This document shows positions 9,273 through 19,300 of a stretch of DNA of 49,750 bases, in pieces; the first letter of the stretch is position 1, and each line of letters opens with the position of its first letter. The position numbers and the translations under genes are program-made. Source of the DNA: a bacterium (GTDB lineage Bacteria; Actinomycetota; Acidimicrobiia; Spongiisociales; Spongiisociaceae); NCBI GenBank assembly GCA_026710435.1, contig JAPOQZ010000207.1, forward strand, positions 1 to 49,750. The letters run 5' to 3'. Below the pieces are notes generated by a model, which had not been told where the DNA came from, made no database searches, and saw only the letters and a list, made by a program, of their open reading frames with translations.

Positions 9273-9968
9273 TCAGGAATCCCTCAGGAGCCGGGCAGCC
9301 CGCCCGAAGACTGCGTCCAGCATCTCCTCGGTCAGCCGTCCGGTGAACGTGTTCTGCTGCGATGGGTGGTAGCAACCGATCAGCGCCGGCGCGTCAGGCC
9401 CGAGATCCACCTCGATCCCGTGCGCGAACCGGGGACGGGGGCGCGCTACCCTCCATCCACGTCCTATCCCGAGTCGCAGCGTCTGATCGAAGGCCATTCC
9501 TCCGAGTGCGACAATCACTCTCACACGCCGGCAAAGATCGAGTTCGCGGTTGATCCACTCCGCGCAGGTATCCCGCTCCTTGGGCAACGGACGGTTGCGC
9601 GGTGGGACGCATCTGACGATGGCGGTGATCGCCGCGTCTCGGAGTTCGAAGCCGTCACCGCGACTGATCGCGTCCGGCCGGTTCGCGAAACCCGCCCGGT
9701 ACAGCGACCGGAAGAGCCACTCTCCGGACCGGTCGCCAGTGAACATGCGTCCGGTCCGGTTCGATCCATGGGCCCCCGGGGCTAACCCGATTATGAGCAG
9801 GCGGGCCGACGGGAGGCCGAGCATCGGAACCGGACGGGCCCAGTAGTCATGATCGGCGAATGCCGCTCGCTTTGATACACCCACCTCCTCCCGCCAAGCA
9901 ACCAGCCGAGGGCATCGCCGGCACTCGACCAATGCCTCCTGCAGTCGCTCGAACTCCGGGGTGGTCAC
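9273..9968 (-). CDS. udgB: Uracil-DNA glycosylase, family 5 (UdgB-type)
   Basis: Removes uracil and related deaminated bases from DNA. Shown by CRRCPRLVAWREEV (two of the four Fe-S Cys), GLAPGAHGSNRTGRMFTGDRSGEWLF (active-site motif A region), RCVPPRNRPLPKE with DTCAEW (further Cys), and the C-terminal CYHPSQQNTFTGRLT motif. At 231 aa from the GTG at 9968 it fits family 5 rather than family 4. That GTG overlaps the TAG of the upstream gene (TAGTG), and GGAGTCG precedes it. It needs a [4Fe-4S] cluster, consistent with its location inside the SUF locus, though that may be chance. Confidence 0.92.
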   Translation of the reverse strand: MTTPEFERLQEALVECRRCPRLVAWREEVGVSKRAAFADHDYWARPVPMLGLPSARLLIIGLAPGAHGSNRTGRMFTGDRSGEWLFRSLYRAGFANRPDAISRGDGFELRDAAITAIVRCVPPRNRPLPKERDTCAEWINRELDLCRRVRVIVALGGMAFDQTLRLGIGRGWRVARPRPRFAHGIEVDLGPDAPALIGCYHPSQQNTFTGRLTEEMLDAVFGRAARLLRDS

Positions 9969-11578
9969 TACGGCGACTCCTGCACAACTGGTGTCCCGGC
10001 ATCCAAGCCGTCGGACCCCGCCTCCGGTTCCGCGTCCAGCGCTTCGATCTGGAACCGGCTGCGGGAGTTCCAGAGCATCCACCCCAAGGCCTGGTCCTCG
10101 GCCGCCTCGATCTGCTCTCGAACCCCGGACGGGGTGTAGTAAAAGTCCTGGAGCCAGGGTCGGATGACAGCAGCGCCTTCCAATCGCTCGATCCCGTCGG
10201 CGAGAGCCTCCGACACGACAACCCCGGGATGGTCGTTGGGTCTGTCCAAACCGAACCATCCTTTCGAGTAGTGGCTCGGGTAGAGCATTGGCGATATCAC
10301 GTCGATCGTACGGGATAGGACGCCGAGTTCCTGGCCGATGCCGCCATCCCCTCGAGCAGATGTAATGAATCCGAATATGTCTGCCGCTACGACACACCCA
10401 TGCGGATGGAGACGGTCTGCCGCCTCCTGCAAGAAGCCGGTGATGACTGCCTCTCTCATATCGGGCGAGCCGCCAAGGTCGAAGCGGACGTAGTCGGGGA
10501 ACCCCTTCGGGTATCCGTCCGGGTACCGGACGTAGTCGAACTGGATCTCGTCGAATCCCGCCAAGCAGACTTCTTCGGCCAGATCTAGTGCGTAGGAGCG
10601 AGCACCGGGATCGGTGGGATCGAGAAAGAACTGGTCGCCCATCCTGAACGGCTGGCCGCGCGCGCTGTCGTAGATGGCGAGTTCGGGCTCCCGGCGAGCC
10701 GAGATGGGATCCTGGAACGTCACGACTCGGGCTATCTTGTAGAGCCCTCTGCGGTCCATCTCAGCGATAACCTGATCCAGGTCGTACAGTTCGTCGACGG
10801 CGTTTACTCGGTGCGCGAGTTCCACGCCGGTGTCGTAGAACACCCTCCCCGACTCATCCTTGACATCGATCACTAAGGCGTTGACGACGGTCTCGTCCGC
10901 CACCTCGAGCAACTCCTGCCACATTCCGGGCTCCCTGAAGACGTTGAAGGCTATGTGGAGTGCCCTGATGATCTTCGGCGCCGTCTCGATCTCGATGACA
11001 AGGGTCTCTCCGTCCCAAACGTACTCGGTGTCGTGCCACCCGGGCTTGTTGACGAAGACCGTTCCCGCCAAGGCCCTGACTATCTCGAAGCGACCGGACC
11101 GATCGGTTATGACGTGTGAATCACCTAATGACACCGAAGCCGCCGGGAGTCCGAAGCGCGCTCCGTCGATGACCGCACCGCGCAGCACCACAGGACGCAG
11201 GGTCAGTTCGAATGGCTCCTCCTGAAAGCCGTCCACTGCGACTGCCGCCGGGAAGAATCCTTCCGCCTCGACCGAGATCGGAAGCGTCTCCCCCTGCCAC
11301 CGAACACGTAGGAGCCCCGATGAATCGCTCACGACGCGGCTCTCCCCCGCAGTTGCAGCCGCTCCCACGATGGGAATCCCCTGGTCGTCGTGCACCCTCA
11401 CCGCCACCGTCGGAAGGCGTTCAGCAGGGGGAATCGGCGTCTCACCCACAACCACCACCGACTGGGCCATGCACGCCGACAGGAAGACCGCCCAGGTGGC
11501 GACACCGGTCGCGGGCCAACGCCAAGGCCATCTCCTCGGCGTCCTCCCGATGCAGTTAGGACGGCGGCGAGTCCTCAC
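9968..11578 (-). CDS. TIM-barrel lipoprotein, putative glycoside hydrolase (DUF4015 family)
   Basis: The N-terminus is Arg-rich, followed by a hydrophobic stretch ending in the lipobox FLSAC, so it is an exported lipoprotein. A region with carboxypeptidase-regulatory-like beta-sandwich repeats follows (AAATAGESRVVSDSSGLLRV; ASVSLGDSHVITDRSGRFEI). The C-terminal about 330 residues match the putative glycoside hydrolase family: VIDVKDESGRVFYD, LDQVIAEMDRRGLYKIARVVTFQD, GFDEIQFDYVRYP and ISPMLYPSHYS. The EIQFDYVR segment carries the probable acidic catalytic residues. The start is uncertain. GTG at 11578 has AGAGGAG upstream and gives about 536 aa; in-frame sequence extends to 11671. The substrate is unknown, presumably a cell-surface or environmental polysaccharide. 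Confidence 0.8.
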   Translation of the reverse strand: MRTRRRPNCIGRTPRRWPWRWPATGVATWAVFLSACMAQSVVVVGETPIPPAERLPTVAVRVHDDQGIPIVGAAATAGESRVVSDSSGLLRVRWQGETLPISVEAEGFFPAAVAVDGFQEEPFELTLRPVVLRGAVIDGARFGLPAASVSLGDSHVITDRSGRFEIVRALAGTVFVNKPGWHDTEYVWDGETLVIEIETAPKIIRALHIAFNVFREPGMWQELLEVADETVVNALVIDVKDESGRVFYDTGVELAHRVNAVDELYDLDQVIAEMDRRGLYKIARVVTFQDPISARREPELAIYDSARGQPFRMGDQFFLDPTDPGARSYALDLAEEVCLAGFDEIQFDYVRYPDGYPKGFPDYVRFDLGGSPDMREAVITGFLQEAADRLHPHGCVVAADIFGFITSARGDGGIGQELGVLSRTIDVISPMLYPSHYSKGWFGLDRPNDHPGVVVSEALADGIERLEGAAVIRPWLQDFYYTPSGVREQIEAAEDQALGWMLWNSRSRFQIEALDAEPEAGSDGLDAGTPVVQESP

Positions 11579-11780
11579 CGGCGACTCCTCTCGGAACAGG
11601 ACAGAGCGCGGACATCCACGGACGGACGACCGGATAGCCTCGACAACGACCGGGGCATCCTTGTCACCCACTTTCTCTCCGGAAGATTAGCGATCCGGCC
11701 GGACTGGGCTCGAGAGTGGGTGCTCCGGTCGAATCGAACCCTGACATAGGGCCCCTCAGCAGCGCCATTTACCCCCGATC

Positions 11781-11887
11781 CTAGGAGGGTGCTGAACAAT
11801 GACGATTGCTCGGGCCTGCCGCCCGCCGGCCCAGAAATTATGCCGGCGGTTGGCAGGCCGGTGGTGGATTGCTCAGCACCCTCCTAG
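11781..11887 (+). repeat. Family A palindromic element, copy A2 (107 bp, full length)
   Basis: It begins CTAGGAGGGTGCTGAACAAT and ends with the inverted repeat ATTGCTCAGCACCCTCCTAG. The inner hairpin comprises 11813-11830 pairing with 11842-11859 (8 bp, 2x2 mismatch, 8 bp) around 11 nt. It lies upstream of the sigma-factor gene. AGGAGGG at 11783-11789 and ATG at 11799 inside the element open a frame that runs without a stop through the repeat into the sigma gene, so the element could supply an alternative start. Confidence 0.88.
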
Positions 11888-11921
11888 CACCACATTGCGA
11901 AAAACGGCCGAGGGTGATACG

Positions 11922-12899
11922 TTGCCTTGTCTCAAACGTAATGAGCGAGACGCGGGGGGGACAGCGATCGTAGCGAGGGAAACCTTGCCGTTGGCCGATG
12001 CCGTCGGCATGTATCTCGAGGAGGTGTCCGAGCACTCTCTCCTCACGGCCGAGGACGAGGTCGCCCTGGCCCGTACCATCGAGCACGGCGTCTGGGCCAA
12101 GCTCGAACTGGAATCGAAAGAGGATGCGGACGCCGCCGAGCAGCGCAAACTGCACCTCCTCGTACAGGAAGGCGAGGAAGCGAAGGCCGTCTTCATCAGA
12201 TCGAACCTCCGCTTGGTCATCTCGATCGCCAAGCGCTACGCGGGCCGGGGACTGGATCTCATCGACCTGATCCAGGAAGGCAACCTGGGCCTGATACGAG
12301 CCGTCGAGAAGTTCGACTGGCGCAAGGGATTCAAGTTCTCCACATACGCGACCTGGTGGATCCGCCAAGCCATCACCCGCGGCCTCGGGAATCAGGCCCG
12401 GACCATCCGGCTCCCGGTACACATGGTGGACATCGTGCGGACCGTCAAGGAAACCTCCATTCTGCTGGCCGAGGAGTTCAGGCGGCATCCCACCCGCGAG
12501 GAGATCGCCGAGGCGAGCGGGCTGGATGTGGAACGGGTGAACGCTGCGCTTGATACCCCCAACCACACTATTTCGCTGGACCGCCCGGTCGGAGAGGACG
12601 GCGACGCGGTTCTCGGCGACTTCGTAGAGGACAAGAACGCCGACGATCCCTTCATCCAAGCAGCGGTGTCGCTTCGCCGTCGCCATATCGAAGAGGCCCT
12701 GGAGGTCCTGGAGCCCAACGAGCGGCTGGTGATCATCAAGCGCTACGGACTAGGGGGATCGGATCCCCACACTCTCACGGCGATCGGCGGCATGCTGGGG
12801 CTGACCCGTGAGCATGTAAGGAAGATCGAGAGACGTGCCCTCGCAAAGCTACGGCATCCGTCGTTTTCCTGCGGACTCAAATACCTGCTGGAACTGTGA
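11922..12899 (+). CDS. RNA polymerase sigma-70 family factor (group 2, SigA/HrdB-like)
   Basis: Primary-like sigma factor without region 1.1. Region 1.2 is LADAVGMYLEEVSEHSLLTAEDE. Region 2 contains NLRLVISIAKRYAGRGLDLIDLIQEG and the -10 recognition helix FSTYATWWIRQAITRG. Region 3 has RLPVHMVD. Region 4 has the helix-turn-helix around LTREHVRKIERRALAKLRHPS. At about 325 aa it resembles stress-type group 2 factors. The start is uncertain: TTG at 11922 has GAGGG about eight bases upstream, and a later TTG at 11985 is possible. An ATG at 11799 inside element A2 is in frame and would add 41 residues. It is transcribed alone, between two repeats. Confidence 0.9.
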   Translation: MPCLKRNERDAGGTAIVARETLPLADAVGMYLEEVSEHSLLTAEDEVALARTIEHGVWAKLELESKEDADAAEQRKLHLLVQEGEEAKAVFIRSNLRLVISIAKRYAGRGLDLIDLIQEGNLGLIRAVEKFDWRKGFKFSTYATWWIRQAITRGLGNQARTIRLPVHMVDIVRTVKETSILLAEEFRRHPTREEIAEASGLDVERVNAALDTPNHTISLDRPVGEDGDAVLGDFVEDKNADDPFIQAAVSLRRRHIEEALEVLEPNERLVIIKRYGLGGSDPHTLTAIGGMLGLTREHVRKIERRALAKLRHPSFSCGLKYLLEL

Positions 12900-12989
12900 T
12901 CGGCGACCCGCATACGTGGATCGAGTCCCGCGGTCCCTGATCGGGAGAGTGTGAGAACCTAGATAGCAGCGGGCCTCTGGGATTGGTTC

Positions 12990-13193
12990 GGGCTGGTTCT
13001 TCCTGTTTCCCGCCACGCCCACCCATGGACGGCCGGTTCAAGCCTGTTTGTGGATTCTCTCGCATGCAGGCGACGGGTGCGGGTCGCTCCCGAGTCGGCG
13101 GGTTGTCGACTCCGCCGTTATCTCAGGTCAGGAGTCTGCCAATAGGATGCCCATCCGCTCAGACAAACCCTGTGCAGCATCAATCGGGGGTAG
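12990..13193 (+). repeat. Decayed family D element, copy D3
   Basis: Within the 420-bp gap between the sigma gene and sufB, the start (GGCTGGTTCTTCCTGTTTCC, then CACGCCCAC) parallels the D1/D2 start (GATTCTTCAGGTTTCC, then CACACCCAC). The end (CAATCGGGGGTAG) parallels AAATCGGGGCTAG. The spacing between them (about 204 bp) matches the family length. The interior is too diverged for certainty. I see no gene in the rest of the gap. Confidence 0.45.
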
Positions 13194-13318
13194 CGGTAAA
13201 CGCCTCCGTTCCTGCGACCCGGGGTTGGTCACGGGGACCTCAACCGGGCGTAACGAGACCCGACCGGATCTCGACCGGGTAAGCAGGAAATCGATCGGAG
13301 GCTGGGACCGCCCGGCGA

Positions 13319-14731
13319 TCAGCCGACAGCGCCGGCGGCTGCCATGTTCAACTCGATGAGGCGGTTCATCTCCACCGCGTACTCCATCGGGAGTTCCTTG
13401 ACTATGGGTTCGATGAACCCCGCCACCACCATCGAGGTGGCCTCGTCCTCGCTCAAGCCCCTGCTCATCAAGTAGAAGAGTTGTTCCTCGCCCACCTTGG
13501 ACACGGTCGCCTCGTGGCCGATCTCGGTATCTGCCTCCTCGATCTCCATGTACGGATAGGTGTCCGAGCGGCTGGTGTCGTCGAGGATCAGCGCGTCGCA
13601 CCTCACGAAGGACTTGGCGGATTCGGAACCCGGCTCGACCCGCACCAGTCCCCGGTAACCGGCCCGGCCACCACCCGTGCAGATGGACTTCGACAGGATT
13701 GTGGAGGTGGTGTTCGGCGCGGCGTGCACCATCTTGGCGCCTGTGTCCTGGTGCTGCCCGGAACCGGCAAACGCGATGGACAGCACTTCGCCATGAGCGC
13801 CCGGCTCCATCAGCCAGACCGCCGGGTACTTCATAGTTAGCTTGGAACCTAGATTGCCGTCAACCCATTCCATGGTGGCGTCGGCGTAGGCGGCAGCCCG
13901 CTTGGTAACCAGGTTGTAAACGTTGTTCGACCAGTTCTGGATGGTGGTGTAACGGCACCGCCCTCCCCGCTTGACGACGATCTCCACAACAGCCGAGTGC
14001 AGGGAGTCGGTCGAGTAGACCGGGGCGCTGCAACCCTCGACGTAGTGGCAGAAAGCTCCCTCGTCGACGATGATCAGCGTCCGCTCGAACTGGCCCATGT
14101 TCTCGGAGTTGATCCGGAAGTAGGCCTGCAGGGGCTGATCGACATGCACGCCTGGAGGCACGTAGATGAAGGAACCGCCCGACCAGACGGCCGAGTTGAG
14201 GGCGGCGAACTTGTTGTCGTTGGGAGGGATGATCGTTCCGAAGTGCTCCCTGACCAGGTCGGGATGCTCCCGTACCGCCGAGTCCATATCCATGAACAGG
14301 ACGCCGAGCTCCTCCAGATCCTCCCGGTTCCGGTGGTATACGACCTCCGACTCGTACTGTGCCGTGACCCCGGCCAGGAACTTGCGCTCCGCCTCCGGGA
14401 TGCCCAGCTTCTCGTACGTGTCCTTGATGGATTCGGGCACCATGTCCCAGTCCTTGGCCTGCTCCTCGGCCGGCTTGACGTAGTAGTAGATATTGTCGAA
14501 GTCGATCTCGTCGAGAAGTCCCCCACCTCCCCATGTGGGTATGGGCTTCCTCAGGAACCGCCGGTACGACTTGAGACGGAATTTCAGCATCCACTCCGGC
14601 TCACCCTTTATAAGCGACATCTCCCGGATGATGTCCTCGGAGAGACCTCTCTCAGGCTTGAATACGTATTCGTCCTCCGGGTCGCTCCAGCCGAGTTTGT
14701 AAGCACCCAGGTCAATGTCAACTGTCGTCAT
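13319..14731 (-). CDS. sufB: Fe-S cluster assembly scaffold SufB
   Basis: Main scaffold on which the SUF system assembles Fe-S clusters, acting with SufC and SufD. Typical blocks: [14 protein letters not shown] (about 47-60), [55 protein letters not shown], and the terminal [17 protein letters not shown]. The conserved Cys in [19 protein letters not shown] is present. The length of 470 aa is normal. The ATG at 14731 has GGGAG seven to eleven bases upstream. It stands alone, with gltD about 117 bp upstream on the same strand and its usual partners sufD and sufC about 4 kb downstream. Confidence 0.95.
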   Translation of the reverse strand: MTTVDIDLGAYKLGWSDPEDEYVFKPERGLSEDIIREMSLIKGEPEWMLKFRLKSYRRFLRKPIPTWGGGGLLDEIDFDNIYYYVKPAEEQAKDWDMVPESIKDTYEKLGIPEAERKFLAGVTAQYESEVVYHRNREDLEELGVLFMDMDSAVREHPDLVREHFGTIIPPNDNKFAALNSAVWSGGSFIYVPPGVHVDQPLQAYFRINSENMGQFERTLIIVDEGAFCHYVEGCSAPVYSTDSLHSAVVEIVVKRGGRCRYTTIQNWSNNVYNLVTKRAAAYADATMEWVDGNLGSKLTMKYPAVWLMEPGAHGEVLSIAFAGSGQHQDTGAKMVHAAPNTTSTILSKSICTGGGRAGYRGLVRVEPGSESAKSFVRCDALILDDTSRSDTYPYMEIEEADTEIGHEATVSKVGEEQLFYLMSRGLSEDEATSMVVAGFIEPIVKELPMEYAVEMNRLIELNMAAAGAVG

Positions 14732-14848
14732 CAGACACTCCCACCGTCACCTCTGGCGAGTATTGGTGTGGTAGGTCCCCTCCGATCCGTAGAAGGGCCA
14801 CGCTGATCATGATAGCCTCGCGTCCGCCCAACAGGAAGGACAAACTTG

Positions 14849-16306
14849 TCAGCGCCAGGGCATGTCGGTTGGTGTGACGGGTGCCGGCATCGTCGTGCCG
14901 CCCATCAGAAACGCGTCGACGGAGGCCGCGCAGGCCCGGCCCTCGGCTATGGCCCACACGATCAGTGATTGGCCCCGGCCCATGTCGCCGGCTACGAAGA
15001 CACCTTCCACATCGGTAGACCAAGAACGGTTCCTCGCCACGTTTCCGCGGGGTGTCGTGGCCACTCCCAGTTGCTCCAGCATCGGAGAGCGCTCCGGCCC
15101 GGTGAAGCCGAGCGCCAGCAGGACAAGATCCGCCCGGAACTCGCGGTCGGTGCCGGCGATCATGTCGAACGACATCCGCCCGTCGCGGAAGGAGAGGTCG
15201 ACTTGATGTGTGCGGAGAGCCCTCACCCGGCCGTTGCCGACGAACTCCTCCGTGTTGATGGCGAACTCTCGAACACCACCCTCCTCGTGGGCAGACGAGA
15301 CCCGGTACATGAGAGGCCAGGTAGGCCAAGGTGTGCTGTCGGCTCTCGTATCGGGCGGGCGGGGCATTATCTCGAACTGGTGGACGGAGGCTGCGCCCTG
15401 CCGGTGGACGGTTCCCAGGCAGTCCGCCCCGGTGTCCCCCCCTCCGATGATGATCACATGCTTGCCGGATGCCGATACCGGAGGCTCCTCTATGTCGCCG
15501 GCCTGGACCCGGTTGGCCATCGGAAGGAATTCCATGGCCTGGTGGATTCCGTCCAGGTCCCTGCCCGGAATGGGAAGATCGCGCCACTGCGTGGCGCCCG
15601 CCGCCAGGACCACCGCGTCGAAACCCTCCATCAGTTCATCTGCGGCCGGATCGACACCCACGTCGGCGTCCACCACGAACACTGTTCCTTCCTCCTGCAT
15701 CTGGGCGATGCGCCTGTCTAGGAATCGCTTCTCCATCTTGAACTCGGGGATGCCATAGCGGAGAAGACCGCCAATACGGTCGGCCCGCTCGTAAACGGTG
15801 ACCCCGTGGCCGGCCCTGGTCAGCTGCTGGGCGGCCGCGAGGCCGGCCGGGCCGGATCCGACCACCGCCACCCTCTTGCCGGTCACCGTGGTGGGCAGTA
15901 TCGGAGCCACCAGTCCCTTTCTCCAGGCCCGTTCGATGATCTCCAACTCCACCTGCTTGATGGTGACCGGATCCGCGTTGATGCCGAGCACGCAGGCTGC
16001 CTCGCAAGGCGCCGGGCACAGCCGGCCCGTGAATTCGGGAAAGTTGTTGGTTGCGTGGAGACGGTCGATCGCCTCCTGCCAGTTCCCCCGGTGGACCAGG
16101 TCGTTCCAGTCAGGAATGAGGTTTCCCAGCGGACAACCCCCGTTGCAGAAGGGGATCCCGCAGTCCATGCACCTCGACGCCTGATCGCGCAGATCCTGGG
16201 AGGGGAACTCCTCGTAGACCTCCTTCCAGTCGAGCAGGCGCACCGGCACGGACCGGCGGGTCGGCATCCGGCGTCCGTGCTTCAGGAAACCCTTGATGTC
16301 ACCCAT
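14849..16306 (-). CDS. gltD: Glutamate synthase small (beta) subunit
   Basis: NADPH-oxidising subunit of GOGAT that feeds electrons to GltB. The N-terminal Fe-S domain has [17 protein letters not shown] and CPAPCEAAC. The FAD site is [17 protein letters not shown] and the NADPH site is [15 protein letters not shown]. The C-terminal [17 protein letters not shown] block is [18 protein letters not shown]. At 485 aa it is full length. The ATG at 16306 lies inside the end of gltB (8-bp overlap), so the two are translationally coupled and expected in 1:1 ratio. Confidence 0.96.
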   Translation of the reverse strand: MGDIKGFLKHGRRMPTRRSVPVRLLDWKEVYEEFPSQDLRDQASRCMDCGIPFCNGGCPLGNLIPDWNDLVHRGNWQEAIDRLHATNNFPEFTGRLCPAPCEAACVLGINADPVTIKQVELEIIERAWRKGLVAPILPTTVTGKRVAVVGSGPAGLAAAQQLTRAGHGVTVYERADRIGGLLRYGIPEFKMEKRFLDRRIAQMQEEGTVFVVDADVGVDPAADELMEGFDAVVLAAGATQWRDLPIPGRDLDGIHQAMEFLPMANRVQAGDIEEPPVSASGKHVIIIGGGDTGADCLGTVHRQGAASVHQFEIMPRPPDTRADSTPWPTWPLMYRVSSAHEEGGVREFAINTEEFVGNGRVRALRTHQVDLSFRDGRMSFDMIAGTDREFRADLVLLALGFTGPERSPMLEQLGVATTPRGNVARNRSWSTDVEGVFVAGDMGRGQSLIVWAIAEGRACAASVDAFLMGGTTMPAPVTPTDMPWR

Positions 16307-19300
16307 GCGCCGCTGCCATGATCACGTCGAGTACGGGCTCCCCGGTGGCTTCCGCTTCACGAACCGCTTCCATGACCCTCTTGTAGTCGTCCGGCATCAC
16401 CTTCACGAAGCGGCGCACCTCCTCGTCCCAGCGATCCAGCAAGCGGGAGGCCAGCGCCGAGTCGGTCTCCAGGTAGTGAGCCGTGATCCGGTTGTGAAGA
16501 AAGCTCAGATCGTCGTCGTCGAGAGGACCGAGCGACACCATTTCCGTGTTGACCCGGCTCGGGAACGATCCGTCCTGGTCGTAGACGTACGCTATCCCAC
16601 CCGACATTCCCGCCGCGAAGTTCCGGCCTGTGCGGCCGAGGATCACCGCCCGGCCGCCGGTCATGTACTCGCAACCGTGGTCGCCGACTCCCTCGACAAC
16701 CGCAACCGCTCCCGAGTTGCGGACGCAGAAGCGCTCCCCCACCACGCCGCGCAGGAACATCTCTCCCGAGGTGGCGCCGTAGAGGATGACGTTCCCGGCG
16801 ATGATGCTGTCCTCCGCCACGAGAGGCGCCTCGGGCGGAGGTTTCAGCACGATGCGTCCGCCTGAGAGGCCCTTGCCGACGTAGTCGTTGGCACTCCCGA
16901 TGAGTCGCAAGGTGATGCCCTTGGGCAGGAAGGCCCCGAAACTCATTCCGGCGTTCCCGCCGAAGTTGATCGTGATGGAATCGTCTGGAAGCCCTTCTGC
17001 CCCGTAACGCCGGGTCACGTGGTAGCCGAGAAGGGTTCCCACTGAGCGGTTCACGTTGCGTATGGGCAAGTCGAGCGTCACGGGAGCGCCCCCGGCCAGG
17101 GTGCCCTCCGCCAGTTGGATCAGGGTCTGGTCGAGGACCTGGTCCAGGCTGTGGTCCTGCGCGGTGGTCTGGCGCCTGGCCTGTCCTGGGGAGAGTTGCG
17201 GTACATGCAGGATCGGCGACAGATCCAGACCGTCGTTCTTCCAGTGGTCCACGGCATCCCGCAGCTCGAGCAACTCGGCGTGCCCGATGGCCTCGTCGAG
17301 GCTTCTGAACCCGAGTTCGGCCAGGATCTCGCGGACTTGCTCAGCTATGAACTTCATGAAGTTGACCACGAACCTGGCCTTTCCGGTGAACCGCTCGCGC
17401 AGTTCCGGGTTCTGGGTGGCAACTCCCACCGGACAGGTGTCGAGATGGCACACCCGCATCATGATGCAGCCCGAGACCACCAGGGGCGCGGTGGCGAATC
17501 CGTACTCATCGGCGCCCAGCAGGGCGGCGATCACGACGTCCCGGCCGGTCTTCAACTGGCCGTCCGCCTGGACGACGATCCGGTCACGCAACCCGTTGAG
17601 CAGGAGGGTCTGCTGGGTTTCGGCCAGGCCGATCTCCCAGGGCGCGCCGGCGTGCTTGATGGAGGTGAGGGGTGAAGCCCCGGTTCCGCCATCGTGGCCG
17701 GAGATCAGGACCACATCGGCTTTGGCCTTGGCGACACCAGCCGCCACCGTCCCAACCCCCATCTGGGCGACCAGCTTCACGTGGATCCGGGCTTCCGGGT
17801 TGGAGTTCTTCAAGTCGTGGATGAGCTGCTTGATGTCCTCGATGGAGTAGATGTCGTGGTGGGGGGGAGGCGAGATGAGACCTACCCCTGGAGTCGACAT
17901 GCGGGTCTTCGCGATCCAGGGGTACACCTTGTAGCCGGGTAGCTGGCCTCCCTCGCCGGGCTTTGCCCCCTGCGCCATCTTGATCTGCAGGTCCTCGGCA
18001 TTGACGAGGTACTCCGACGTGACCCCGAACCGTCCGGAGGCCACCTGCTTGACCGCGCTCCGCCGCAAGTCTCCGTTCGCGTCCGGGATGTTGCGATCCG
18101 GGTCCTCACCCCCTTCGCCGGTGTTGGACTTGGCTCCGATCCGGTTCATGGCGATGGCGAGCGTCTCATGGGCCTCCTTCGAGATGGAACCGTAGGACAT
18201 GGCCCCGGTGCTGAACCGCTTCATGATCTCGGAAGCCGGCTCCACCTCGCCGATCGGCACCGAAGTTCTCTCATCGGTCCTGAAGCGGAACAGGCCCCGC
18301 AGGGTGCCGAGGCGTTCGGACTGCTCGTCCACGAGGCGGGTGTACTCGTTGAAAATGTCGTAGCGACCTGCCCGGGTCGAGTGCTGGAGCTTGTACACGG
18401 TTTCAGGGTTGAACAGGTGGTGCTCACCCTCCCGGCGCCACTGGTACTCGCCACCCCCGTCGAGGTCCCGGTGTGCAGTCTCCCCCGGGTTCTCGGCAAA
18501 GGCGGCTCGATGACGGTGGATCGCCTCGGCCGCGATGACGTCGAGACCCACCCCTCCGATCCGGCTGACGGTGCCCGTGAAATAGCGATCGATGACATCG
18601 GGGCCGATGCCCACCGCCTCGAAGATCTGGGCGCCTATATAACCCGTAACGGTGGCGATACCCATCTTCGACATAACTTTCAGGATCCCCTTGCCGGCGG
18701 CCTTCACGTAGTTGGCCTTGGCCTTACCCGGATCCATTCCCGCCAGCCCCTGGTGGCGCCCTTCGATCATGTGGTCGATGGCGGCGAAGGCCATGTAGGG
18801 GTTCACGGCCGTCGCACCGAAGCCGAGCAGCAGGCAGAGATGGTGTACCTCCCGGGCGTCCCCGGTCTCGACGATCAATCCGACCCGGGTGCGGTTCCGG
18901 GTCCGGACCAGGTGATGGTGAACGGCCGCGGTAATCAGGAGAGACGGGATCGGAACCCGGTCCGGTCCCAAATCCCGATCCGAGAGAATGATCGCCCACA
19001 CGCCCGAGTCGATCAACCGGTCCACCTCTTCGCAGACCTGCTCTATCGCCTCCCGCAGGCCCTCACCGCCTCCGCCGGGAGGAAAGTGGCAGCGCACCAC
19101 TGCAGCCGACCCCCCGACCTGCGGAGCTTCGTCCATACGAAGCAGTGACGCCAACTCGCCGTTGTCGATGACAGGGCGATCGAGTTCGATCATGTTGCAC
19201 GAGCCGGGTCCGGGGTCCAGCAGGTTGGATTCGGGGCCGATGGTGGTCCGCATCGACGTGACCAGTTCCTCCCGGATCGCATCGAGGGGAGGGTTGGTCA

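Noticed and set aside
11727..11747. T-loop-like sequence (GGTTCGATTCGACC on the minus strand) suggesting a tRNA
   Set aside because: The bases around it do not form the 5-bp T stem, and no acceptor or anticodon arm can be drawn.
11838..12686. Minus-strand frame of 282 codons opposite the sigma factor
   Set aside because: The sigma factor is certain, and the opposite frame has no recognisable feature.
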